Below, piece after piece: positions 40,609-48,102 of a DNA stretch of 64,000 nucleotides. Both the position numbers and the translations under genes were made by a program. The stretch comes from Enterococcus hulanensis (GTDB lineage: Bacteria > Bacillota > Bacilli > Lactobacillales > Enterococcaceae): NCBI RefSeq assembly GCF_005405485.1, contig NZ_BJED01000011.1, positions 1-64,000 of the forward strand, written 5' to 3'. The first letter of the stretch is position 1. Each line of letters starts with the position of its first letter. A model generated the notes under the pieces. The model was not told where the DNA came from, made no database searches, and worked only from the letters and a program-made list of their open reading frames with translations.

Positions 40609-40833
40609 AAAGAACTCCTTTCTCAGGTTAACAGGGGATTTTTTGTAGAAATACCATTTTTCAATCCGCACTAAAACGTGGATAGTTCTTGTAAAATGAT
40701 TTCTCTAAACAGTAGATTAAATTATGGATTAAATTCTTCGAGCCGAATATCGCCGTTTGCTTCATCCTAAAGTACAGATATTGGCGACTTTTCTCGCTGC
40801 AGTCGAGAGTCGGTTTTTTTGTTTCCTAGGAAA
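40609..40833 (-). promoter_or_regulatory. Long structured leader of the MFS gene
   Basis: About 220 bases between the predicted transcription start and the ATG. It contains hairpin-forming segments: CGACT...CTCG with CGAG...AGTCG around CTGCAGT (about 40785-40812), and a GATATT/AATATC pairing further on. A tiny ORF (ATG GTA TTT ... TGT TAA, 9 codons) sits near 40650. Attenuation is possible; this is an inference from structure only. Confidence 0.4.
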
Positions 40834-40835
40834 CT
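40822..40835. promoter_or_regulatory. Perfect 14-bp palindrome, probable MarR operator
   Basis: GTTTCCTAGGAAAC, with another half-site GTTTCC at 40850-40855 within the spacer. It overlaps the -10 of the MFS promoter, the expected position for MarR repression. Confidence 0.65.
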
Positions 40836-40862
40836 ATAAAACTTTTTTGTTTCCTTGTCAAC
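40834..40862 (-). promoter_or_regulatory. MFS gene promoter
   Basis: GTGACA (40857-40862) and TATAGT (40834-40839) with a 17-base spacer on the minus strand. Confidence 0.65.
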
Positions 40863-40876
40863 AAAAATATTTCAAT

Positions 40877-40902
40877 AAAAAAAGCAGTCCTGATCGACTG
40901 CT
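40877..40902 (-). terminator. Terminator of the marR gene
   Basis: AGCAGTC (40883-40889), loop CTGATC, GACTGCT (40896-40902), seven T on the minus strand. It shows that the MFS gene has its own promoter. Confidence 0.85.
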
Positions 40903-40907
40903 CAAAA

Positions 40908-41375
40908 TTAATTGATCGTAATATCTTGTTTTTTGATTTCTTGATCCAAGTGTTGATTATAACGTTCAAGAAATTTTAGAAAGGCGTCGTATTGCGCATC
41001 GGTGACGGATTCAAAAACTACTTCATCACGCTCCTCAAATTCTCGATGAAGCCGCTCATGAATATCGAAGACCTTCTTCCCCTCGGCTGTCAGCTTAAAA
41101 TAGATTTCTTTTTTGTTGTCAGTCTTTTGATAGCTTTCGATGTAGCCTTTTTTCAACATTTTTTTCGTCAGCTTGCTAATTGCCCCGCGCGTCATATACA
41201 TGGATTCCGCCATTTTCGTGACATTCGGGTCTTTGTGTTTGCCAATGAACTCAATACAATGAACCTCTGAAGCAGCGTATCCTGCTAAAGCCTTCTCCAT
41301 CTTTACCTTATTTAGCCACGCGTATTTATTAAAGACCTCGCTGAACCCTGCCAGAACTTCTTCTCTTTTGTTCAT
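40908..41375 (-). CDS. MarR-family regulator
   Basis: 155-residue winged-helix regulator; recognition region MAESMYMTRGAISKLTKKMLKKGYIE (about 72-97) and wing KTDNKKEIYFKLTAEGKKVF. Encoded just upstream of the DHA2 pump, whose promoter carries a perfect palindrome; repression of the pump is inferred. Ends with its own terminator. Confidence 0.88.
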   Translation of the reverse strand: MNKREEVLAGFSEVFNKYAWLNKVKMEKALAGYAASEVHCIEFIGKHKDPNVTKMAESMYMTRGAISKLTKKMLKKGYIESYQKTDNKKEIYFKLTAEGKKVFDIHERLHREFEERDEVVFESVTDAQYDAFLKFLERYNQHLDQEIKKQDITIN

Positions 41376-41470
41376 GCGCTTTTTCTCCTATTCATCGTAA
41401 TGATTTTTTTACTGACATCCTGATGAGTGCAAAACCATTCTAGGTTAATTTTGTTTCTATTTCAACAAAA

Positions 41471-44400
41471 TCATTCAACTTTCGTCGTCAGCGTCCAATG
41501 AAAAGTCATAGGATGATTGCCTAACTTTTGCCGCTCTTTGGGAATCTTCAGAAAAATGCCCTTTGATTCGTCCCAATCATCAAGAGTCGTTTCCAATGAG
41601 CCTGTTTGTTTAAATAATATTGCCGCTTCATCCAATGAAGTGGTTTTTCCGTCTGCTTGAAAATAAAGCATGCCCTCTTCTGGCGCCTCGGCCTGCAGCG
41701 TTAATTCCCATGGGTTTTGTTCCTTGCGAGTATCTTTTATCTCAAGCTTACCTAAAATTTCAGGATAAAAAGTTGTCTTCCTTCCGATCGCCTGCTGACC
41801 AAAATCCATGAGCGTTGGAACCGAAAGCAGTTTAAGACTTCCTGCTCCTTGTTGAAACGCTGCTTTGATTTGATAAAAGTAATTATCTGTCGGCTGCCAA
41901 AAATTCTCAGTCAGAATTGTTTTCTCACCGTTACTGGCTGATACCTCTGCTTGCTGAAAGGAAACCTGATCCGTTTCGCTAAATCTCAGTTCAGACTTGC
42001 TTTTATTTCTGGCGGGAATGATTATTTCTCCCTCTCGTTCATCAATAATTCCCCAGACGTCTAGCGCCAGTGGGTGATTCTCAGGCTTCAAGGAAAAGCT
42101 GTGGGCGACTTCTCCTAATTGACTGGTTACTTGATAATCAATTATCGTGGCGGCAACAGCCAGTCCAAACTCGCCGTTAGAATCCCCAGTAAACGCACGT
42201 CCTGCTTCATCAAAGCCGATAAAATTTTCCGGCGATAATGAGCTTTCCTTTCCTGCAAAGGTCATCACGGGATAGCCGTTTTGCTGCGCAAAATATTTCC
42301 CTTTAATTTCTTCCTGATTTTTTGGCAGCAGCAATCGCCAAATTAATTTTTCCTTCGGCACAAGCTTTTCCAGAAAGATATTTTGTGCACCAGCTGGTGA
42401 ATGGACTTCGGCATTTTTATCAGTAAACAGTTTTCCAGTTTTTAATTCTTCCACCAGCAATTTAGCTCCTTCCTTTAAGGAAAGTTCGCCGAATTGCTGA
42501 AACTCTTGCTCAAAGTTTTCACTTGTCGCTCCGCTGCCATTTAGAATTGATTTTGCTGCGACTTTATTTTCTACAGCAAGCTGTGTGAAATTATAGATTC
42601 TTTCGACCCGAATCTCTTCACTGGAACTCCCAAGCTTTAATGCAATAGCAGCCTCACTTTTTTCAATCAATCGATTATTGAAGGTCGTAAGGTCGCTGCC
42701 GACGATCATTTTGATTGCGTGAGCTGCTTGAATATCAATCGCCAGTTCATGGGTCAGACTGCCGCCAAAACTATTTTTGACCATCCCTTGAATCAAAGAA
42801 AAGCTGCCGTTTGGCGTATTGATTTTCATGCTGATTGCTGGTGTGTAAAGCAAGTTGGGATTTTCTGCTCCGTCTCCCAATACTTCGATCTCAGAAAAAG
42901 TTTTTTCCGTTGCTAATTCAAAATTAATTACCTTATCAGCTCCGCCTATTTGGTTGGTCCTTTCCGTATTTCTTGGACGTGCGGCGGAGATGCCTATTCC
43001 TGCTGCCAGCTCTACTGCTCCGGTCAGCTTCAAGGAAACGTTGCCGCTGATCATTCCATTTTTTGCTAGGCCGCCCATGATTTGAGTCGCTTCATTATTT
43101 TTTTCAAAGGTTCCTCCACTGACAATGGTCTCTACGTCTCCATCAATCATGTGATTTGAACGTGAACCATAGGAAGACGCCAGCACTCCTAAAATCTTCC
43201 CGCCAGAAATTTCAGCGCGGGCATCACCGTTCATTCGCCGATCTTGCGTACTTCCTGCCACCGCATATCGCTCGATTTTGCCGCCAGTCATTTCAAACAG
43301 ACTGTCTCCATAGACACGATAACAACCACTGCCTGCCCCGCAGCCGCCACTGGCTTGTCCTCCCTCCATCCGCAGGCGGCTATTTCCTTCAACAACTCCG
43401 TTAAAGCTGCCGCCATATGCATAGCTCAATAGTGCCTGCTTAACGATCAGTTCTGTTTCACCCTTGATATAAAGTGCGTTCTCCCATGAGCTTTGATTGT
43501 CCCCGCCCCCTGCAGCGCCACTAAAACCGTAAGTCGAACCTAAATCCTCTTCATCTGTTAAAAAATTTGGGTCCTTCTCTTTTTGCTTTGTATAATCTTC
43601 CCAAAGCATGCTATAAACGAGACTTTCCTCACCTAAACTCAGACTGACTTTGCCATTGATCACGCCTGCATAACCAGCGCCGCAAACAGTATATCCGCTC
43701 CCTAGTCCACGACTGACACAGCCCCCCATCAAACGAGTCCTAACATTCCCCTCAACCGAAAAATTAGCTTGAGATTTTGCCAGTGAATAACGTTCAGCCG
43801 GACTCAACTGATCATAAGCTAGTTCCTCAGCCGTTCGTTCTTGCGGATCAGTCAGATTAATTGATGGTACTAACGTTGGGGAATTCGTAAGGCTCTTCTT
43901 CTCCACATCCATTCCGCCTGCACCATCAATTCGTTTGAAGGAGCCTTGAAATGCCTTTCCAGCATAAATCTGATTCTCAATATCGCCATAAATCGCTCCG
44001 CTGTATTGATTTCCTCCGACAAAGCTCCGTTCGCCTTTTTGAAATTGGCGCGTGTCGATCTGAGTCGTAATGGCGGACTCCTGTCCATAAATCTCCCCAG
44101 TCTGCGAACCGCCGATTAAAATACCCGCTTCTGTAAAGCCGCCAGCGCCAGAGAGCAGCGTATTAATCGGTCCAGTTTTGCCAAAGGCTGCTCCGCCAAC
44201 GAAATTTCCCGAGCTAAAATCCGCTGAACTAGAGATCAATTGATTATTAATCCTCCCAGTTACTTCAACTGGATCACCCTCAGCACCCAATCCTCCACCA
44301 AAGTAATTAGTTAGCGTTCCATTAAGTCTTCGTATCTCGGTCGTGACATCTCCCAGAATCTTTCCCTTCAAAGAACCACCGCACAATTGAGGAATATCAC

Positions 44401-45013
44401 CAGTCAGATCCAAAACTTGAGTCGTCGGATTTCCCGTCAGTATTCCAGCTTCATTTCCGCCGAAAATTTCCCAGCTCCCGCCTGTTACTCGCTGAAAAAT
44501 AATTTTGGGATTTCCTGCCAAATCACAGTTGCTGCCGCCAAAGACTCGAGTAGTCTGAGTGTGCCCAATATCCTCAAAGAACAACTGATGGCCGTTCCCA
44601 TAAATTTTCGCCGCTTGTAAACTTAATGAATTAAAGTGACTATCTTGACCAAAAAAACAATCATTGGGTAAAAACAACTGGGCTTCGGTGCCTATACCTT
44701 TGAAACTCAGATTTGCCGACACACAGGAAAAATTAATCGTTTCAAACGTAGGGTTAGTCCGTTTTTCATTGAGGCCGACGGTTGTTTGACTTAAATCAAG
44801 CAGCCCATCAAATTGAATCGTATAGTGCTCCTCCGTTCCTAAGTGAGAAAGATCCAAAAGAAGTTCTTTGAACCCTTCAGCGCTTAATGGGTATTCTTTT
44901 TGCTGAGCAAGCGGAGGCAGAAGCTCCAAAGTATCAGCCTCTGCCTCCATGGAAAAGGACCCAAATAGTAAAATAAATAAAAAGATAAAAAAATAAGCAA
45001 TTTTTTTTGACAT
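41471..45013 (-). CDS. Giant orphan WxL-domain surface protein
   Basis: 1180-residue exported protein. Signal peptide 1-26 (ending AEA). Residues about 120-680 are Gly-rich with recurrent GGxxxGxIxGD strand patterns (for example GGNQYSGAIYGDIENQ), suggesting a right-handed beta-helix. The C-terminal 115 residues show both WxL motifs, PWELTLQ and FHWTLTTK, with the conserved LMDFGQQAIG-type start, so it should bind peptidoglycan non-covalently. Eight cysteines, unusual for a Gram-positive surface protein. No partner DUF916, LPxTG or second WxL gene is adjacent. Ribosome site AAGGAGG before ATG. Ligand unknown. Confidence 0.82.
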   Translation of the reverse strand: MSKKIAYFFIFLFILLFGSFSMEAEADTLELLPPLAQQKEYPLSAEGFKELLLDLSHLGTEEHYTIQFDGLLDLSQTTVGLNEKRTNPTFETINFSCVSANLSFKGIGTEAQLFLPNDCFFGQDSHFNSLSLQAAKIYGNGHQLFFEDIGHTQTTRVFGGSNCDLAGNPKIIFQRVTGGSWEIFGGNEAGILTGNPTTQVLDLTGDIPQLCGGSLKGKILGDVTTEIRRLNGTLTNYFGGGLGAEGDPVEVTGRINNQLISSSADFSSGNFVGGAAFGKTGPINTLLSGAGGFTEAGILIGGSQTGEIYGQESAITTQIDTRQFQKGERSFVGGNQYSGAIYGDIENQIYAGKAFQGSFKRIDGAGGMDVEKKSLTNSPTLVPSINLTDPQERTAEELAYDQLSPAERYSLAKSQANFSVEGNVRTRLMGGCVSRGLGSGYTVCGAGYAGVINGKVSLSLGEESLVYSMLWEDYTKQKEKDPNFLTDEEDLGSTYGFSGAAGGGDNQSSWENALYIKGETELIVKQALLSYAYGGSFNGVVEGNSRLRMEGGQASGGCGAGSGCYRVYGDSLFEMTGGKIERYAVAGSTQDRRMNGDARAEISGGKILGVLASSYGSRSNHMIDGDVETIVSGGTFEKNNEATQIMGGLAKNGMISGNVSLKLTGAVELAAGIGISAARPRNTERTNQIGGADKVINFELATEKTFSEIEVLGDGAENPNLLYTPAISMKINTPNGSFSLIQGMVKNSFGGSLTHELAIDIQAAHAIKMIVGSDLTTFNNRLIEKSEAAIALKLGSSSEEIRVERIYNFTQLAVENKVAAKSILNGSGATSENFEQEFQQFGELSLKEGAKLLVEELKTGKLFTDKNAEVHSPAGAQNIFLEKLVPKEKLIWRLLLPKNQEEIKGKYFAQQNGYPVMTFAGKESSLSPENFIGFDEAGRAFTGDSNGEFGLAVAATIIDYQVTSQLGEVAHSFSLKPENHPLALDVWGIIDEREGEIIIPARNKSKSELRFSETDQVSFQQAEVSASNGEKTILTENFWQPTDNYFYQIKAAFQQGAGSLKLLSVPTLMDFGQQAIGRKTTFYPEILGKLEIKDTRKEQNPWELTLQAEAPEEGMLYFQADGKTTSLDEAAILFKQTGSLETTLDDWDESKGIFLKIPKERQKLGNHPMTFHWTLTTKVE

Positions 45014-45097
45014 GACGTCCTCCTTTTTTATACAATATACGTATAGAAGACGTGATTATTTTGAAGTGTTTCAAGTTTTTAACTACAAGCCGCTTCG

Positions 45098-45126
45098 TTG
45101 CGTCTCAATAATGACTGTGCTATGAT
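45098..45126 (+). promoter_or_regulatory. Promoter of the small RNA
   Basis: TTGCGT (45098-45103), 17-base spacer ending TGC, TATGAT (45121-45126): a strong sigma-A promoter with extended -10. Confidence 0.75.
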
Positions 45127-45130
45127 TGAG

Positions 45131-45333
45131 ATGGAAATTCTGTGATGTGCGCGTTGCCTATTTCAGTGTTGACCGAACATTTTTATTGATATCTTGGGAT
45201 CTGTCTTGTGTCAAAGTTGGTAACATGCCTTTTCATTTGGTAGTTCGACGCTTAGACCATGGAACCCACCTGCTGTATCTTGCGGGATCAATACTATCGG
45301 GTGAATAACGGCATCGACGGAATTTTCCATTTT
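45131..45333 (+). ncRNA. ssrS: Candidate 6S RNA
   Basis: About 200 bases with its own promoter and terminator and no good ORF. The 5' end (from ATGGAAATTC at 45131) pairs with the 3' end (CATCGACGGAATTTTCCAT at 45312-45330) in a closing stem of about 16 bp with two bulges. Overall rod with unpaired centre and length near 200 fits 6S RNA, which sequesters RNA polymerase in stationary phase. In Firmicutes 6S RNA is known to lie near rarA/yrvN; rarA is in this window about 6 kb away. I could not verify the central bubble by folding; another structured sRNA is possible. Confidence 0.55.
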
Positions 45334-45343
45334 TGATGGAATG

Positions 45344-45375
45344 AAAGCAATTTGCGTACTGCAAATTGCTTTTTA
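45344..45375 (+). terminator. Terminator of the small RNA
   Basis: AAAGCAATTTGC (45344-45355), loop GTACT, GCAAATTGCTTT (45361-45372) and further T. It ends about 20 bases before the next ATG, so the following gene depends on read-through or a promoter hidden here. Confidence 0.85.
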
Positions 45376-45393
45376 TTGTATTGGAGGAAGAAA

Positions 45394-45678
45394 ATGATCC
45401 GCATTTTATTATTTTTGCTTGCACTTATTTTATTAATCTGCAGCTATTATCTGATCAAAAAACCAAATGGGCTTTTAGTCCTTTTTAGTAAAGACTCACA
45501 AACAGAATCTCGCCAATTTCTGCGTCGTTTTGGTTCTATCTATGCTGTACTTGGGATCATGGCGGTGATTGTCGGTGTGCTGGATAATCGTTCTTACTCA
45601 ATGATGTATTTGATCTTGCTTTTAGTAGTCGCAGCGATCTTCGCTTTGTTGATGGGCGGAAAAACAAAAAAAGGTTAA
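45394..45678 (+). CDS. Small membrane protein (DUF3784-like), 94 residues
   Basis: Three predicted membrane helices: about 1-20 (ILLFLLALILLICSYYLI), 47-62 (SIYAVLGIMAVIVGVL) and 68-88 (MMYLILLLVVAAIFALLM), with a Lys-rich end. Resembles the DUF3784 family in layout; function unknown. ATG 45394 has GGAGGAAG just upstream and is preferred to a start 14 codons earlier inside the RNA terminator. Followed 58 bases later by the usp gene. Confidence 0.7.
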   Translation: MIRILLFLLALILLICSYYLIKKPNGLLVLFSKDSQTESRQFLRRFGSIYAVLGIMAVIVGVLDNRSYSMMYLILLLVVAAIFALLMGGKTKKG

Positions 45679-45736
45679 CAGTACCAATTTCAAAGATTTT
45701 GTTTTAAAATAAAGATGAGAAAAGGAGTTGGTAACG

Positions 45737-46207
45737 ATGGATCAAGAATATAGTAAAATTATGGTAGCAGTAGACGGTTCTAATGAAGCAGAGTTGGCGT
45801 TCAAAAAAGCAGTGAATGTCGCAAAACGAAATCAAGCAGAATTATTACTCGCTCATGTTATTGATACGCGTGCATTTCAAACAGTTTCTTCTTTTGATAA
45901 TGTTTTAGCAGAACAAGCGACCGACATGGCCAAACAGACGTTAAATGATTATGAAGCTGACGCAAAAAAAGCTGGTGTAGAACATATCAGTAAGGTCATT
46001 GAATATGGCGCGCCAAAAGTGATGATCGCCAACCAAATTCCAGAAAATAACCAAATCGATTTGATTATGCTGGGGGCAACGGGTTTAAATGCCGTTGAAC
46101 GCTTGTTTATCGGATCTGTCTCTGAATATGTTATCCGCAATGCCGATTGTGATGTCTTAATCGTGCGGACAGACCTAGATAATAAAGTTCCCGAAAATGA
46201 TGACTAA
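45737..46207 (+). CDS. Universal stress protein UspA family
   Basis: 156-residue single-domain USP. ATP-binding signature G-2x-G-9x-GS is present as GATGLNAVERLFIGSVS, plus VAVDGSNEAELAF at the start. Probably an ATP-binding stress protein. ATG 45737 (MDQEYSK) has AAGGAG nine bases upstream; the TTG three codons earlier overlaps that site and is rejected. Followed by a palindromic terminator. Confidence 0.92.
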   Translation: MDQEYSKIMVAVDGSNEAELAFKKAVNVAKRNQAELLLAHVIDTRAFQTVSSFDNVLAEQATDMAKQTLNDYEADAKKAGVEHISKVIEYGAPKVMIANQIPENNQIDLIMLGATGLNAVERLFIGSVSEYVIRNADCDVLIVRTDLDNKVPENDD

Positions 46208-46219
46208 TTACGCGCATTG

Positions 46220-46249
46220 AAAAAGCCAACCTCGCGAGGTTGGCTTTTT
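46220..46249. terminator. Terminator shared by usp and fucO1
   Basis: Perfect inverted repeat AAAAAGCCAACCTCG/CGAGGTTGGCTTTTT between convergent genes. Confidence 0.92.
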
Positions 46250-46251
46250 TC

Positions 46252-47406
46252 TTATAGCATTGATTTGTATAGGGCGATAATTTCTTCTACCGTAGCGTCG
46301 CGAGGATTTCCCGGCGAACAAACATCACGGAAGGCATCCTCTGCGATTTTTTGAACGTCTTCTTCTTTCATTCCGAGCTCAGTCAAGCTTTGTGGAATTC
46401 CTACATCGATTCCCAATTGCTTCACAGCTTGAACCGCTGCATCGCGAACTTCAGCTAACGGCATATCTGCCGCACCTTCCACTCCCATCGCAACCGCGAT
46501 TTCACGATATTTTTCTCCGGTATGATCTTTGTTAAAGTCCATGATCAGCGGCAATAACGTCGCACAAGCTACTCCATGAGGCGTATCATACCAAGCCGAT
46601 AATGGATGCGCCATTCCGTGAACTAATCCTAGTCCGACATTTGAGAAACCCATACCTGCAATATATTGACCTAACGCCATTTTTTCTCGTGCTTCTTGAT
46701 TACCGGCAACTGAATCACGCAGGGCATGACTAATAATTCCAATCGCTTTGATGTGAAGCATATCGGTCATTTCCCATGCACCTTTTGTAATAAACCCTTC
46801 AATTGCGTGAGTCAACGCGTCCATCCCTGTTGAAGCACACAGACCTTTCGGCATCCCCATCATCATGTCACTATCAACAAAAGCAACGACTGGAATATCA
46901 TGCGGATCGACACAAACAAATTTACGTTGATTTTCTTTGTCAGTAATTACATAATTGATCGTTACCTCAGCGGCAGTTCCAGAAGTTGTCGGTACGGCTA
47001 AAATCGGCAATGCCGGTTTTTTAGTATCCGCTGGCCCTTCCAGACTGATCACATCAGAAAAATCAGGATTGGTTATAATGATGCCGATCGCTTTGGCTGT
47101 ATCGATCGGAGAACCGCCGCCGATGGCTACAATATAATCCGCTTCCGCCGCTTGGCAGGCTTTAACCCCTGCTTGCACATCTTCGATTGAAGGATTCGGT
47201 ACGATCCCGTCAAAAATCTCATAGCTTAACTCAGCCTCATCTAAAATCGCGGTAACTTTTGTGGCTACTTCAAATTTCAATAAATCTTTGTCAGTAACGA
47301 CTAACGCCTTTTTGAATCCACGTTTTTTCGCTTCATTGGCTACCTCTTGGATCGCACCCTTACCAAAATAAGACGTTTCATTCAAAATCATTCGATTGAC
47401 TACCAT
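46252..47406 (-). CDS. fucO: Lactaldehyde reductase (1,2-propanediol oxidoreductase), copy 1
   Basis: Iron-dependent group III alcohol dehydrogenase that reduces L-lactaldehyde to L-1,2-propanediol. 384 residues; NAD-binding GGGSPIDTAKAIG near 97-109, iron ligands in DALTHAIEGF and HGMAHPLSAWYDTPHG. About 90 percent identical by eye to the protein at 54780-55934. Ribosome site AAAGGAG eight bases before ATG, and an upstream cre-like palindrome with a GATAAT -10, so it can be transcribed alone, or by read-through from the PTS-aldolase operon 116 bases upstream, which has no visible terminator. Confidence 0.9.
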   Translation of the reverse strand: MVVNRMILNETSYFGKGAIQEVANEAKKRGFKKALVVTDKDLLKFEVATKVTAILDEAELSYEIFDGIVPNPSIEDVQAGVKACQAAEADYIVAIGGGSPIDTAKAIGIIITNPDFSDVISLEGPADTKKPALPILAVPTTSGTAAEVTINYVITDKENQRKFVCVDPHDIPVVAFVDSDMMMGMPKGLCASTGMDALTHAIEGFITKGAWEMTDMLHIKAIGIISHALRDSVAGNQEAREKMALGQYIAGMGFSNVGLGLVHGMAHPLSAWYDTPHGVACATLLPLIMDFNKDHTGEKYREIAVAMGVEGAADMPLAEVRDAAVQAVKQLGIDVGIPQSLTELGMKEEDVQKIAEDAFRDVCSPGNPRDATVEEIIALYKSML

Positions 47407-47456
47407 AGTATCTCTCCTTTATTGTGTTTTATTTCACAACTGATTATCCCACATTT

Positions 47457-47470
47457 AGAAAGCGGTTTCT
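47457..47470. promoter_or_regulatory. cre-like palindrome upstream of fucO1
   Basis: AGAAAGCGGTTTCT is nearly palindromic and matches 12 of 14 CcpA consensus positions. A GATAAT -10 lies about 15 bases downstream of it in the minus direction. Confidence 0.5.
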
Positions 47471-47522
47471 ATGACTTCTAATTGTAAATATTTGCTGCAA
47501 AATAATACAAAATTTAAAATGC

Positions 47523-48089
47523 TTAATGATAAAACTTTTCGTATTGAAGGATGAATTCATTCGCTTCACTTTTCTTTTTAAAAAATATTTTTTCTTTTTT
47601 TACTTCCGTTTGAATGTTGACACAAAAATGCTGATTGATTCGTTCTAATTGCAGCCCTTTTACTTTTTTTATAGGTATCAAAAGAAATTGACCGTCCATC
47701 AAGTCAAACAGCAAGAAATGTTGTGTACCGACGATTTGGCCCTTGTTCACAACAAATCTTCGTTGCTGTTTAATTTCTTGAATCAATTTTTTGTCTAATT
47801 GTTCCACATCAGTAAATTTTTGAATATCAAAATAGTCTTTCAAATCATGCATCACTTTATTATCGCTTAAACTGCTCTTTTTCTTTTTAAGAAAGAAAAA
47901 GCCGATGAAAACTAAACCATATAAGCCAATAATCATTTGAACGTCTTTGATTTGCAGATTTTTCTCAATTAGCCAACCATTGAGAAGATACATCAATAAG
48001 ATCATGAAGGCTCCTTTAAGAAAAAAATTCAATTGATTGAGTGTCTTATCCAATGTTACCTTACGTAACAGAATCCCCTGATTTCCCAT
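47523..48089 (-). CDS. Unrecognised membrane protein with cytoplasmic domain, 188 residues
   Basis: Two membrane helices (about 24-40, FMILLMYLLNGWLI region, and 51-67, IIGLYGLVFIGFFFL) followed by KKKK and a soluble domain of about 115 residues rich in Lys and Phe, resembling PH-like/YcxB-type modules in length and position but not confidently assigned. ATG 48089 has AAGGAGG upstream; an extension overlapping the regulator gene is rejected. Last gene of the PTS-aldolase operon, 13 bases after the regulator stop. Role unknown. Confidence 0.7.
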   Translation of the reverse strand: MGNQGILLRKVTLDKTLNQLNFFLKGAFMILLMYLLNGWLIEKNLQIKDVQMIIGLYGLVFIGFFFLKKKKSSLSDNKVMHDLKDYFDIQKFTDVEQLDKKLIQEIKQQRRFVVNKGQIVGTQHFLLFDLMDGQFLLIPIKKVKGLQLERINQHFCVNIQTEVKKEKIFFKKKSEANEFILQYEKFYH

Positions 48090-48102
48090 TGTTTCCTCCT
48101 TA

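Larger units (their letters stand above)
45014..45393. other. Divergent region holding a structured RNA gene
   Basis: 380 bases between the WxL gene and the small membrane protein gene. It includes the WxL promoter side (with palindrome TATACGTATA near 45045) and a complete small-RNA unit: promoter 45098-45126, RNA about 45131-45333, terminator 45344-45375. A plus-strand ORF inside it is not credible. Confidence 0.7.

Noticed and set aside
45126-45308. 60-codon plus-strand ORF upstream of the small membrane protein
   Set aside because: Its start lies in the -10 hexamer of the RNA promoter and the region folds as a structured RNA with a closing stem; no ribosome site.
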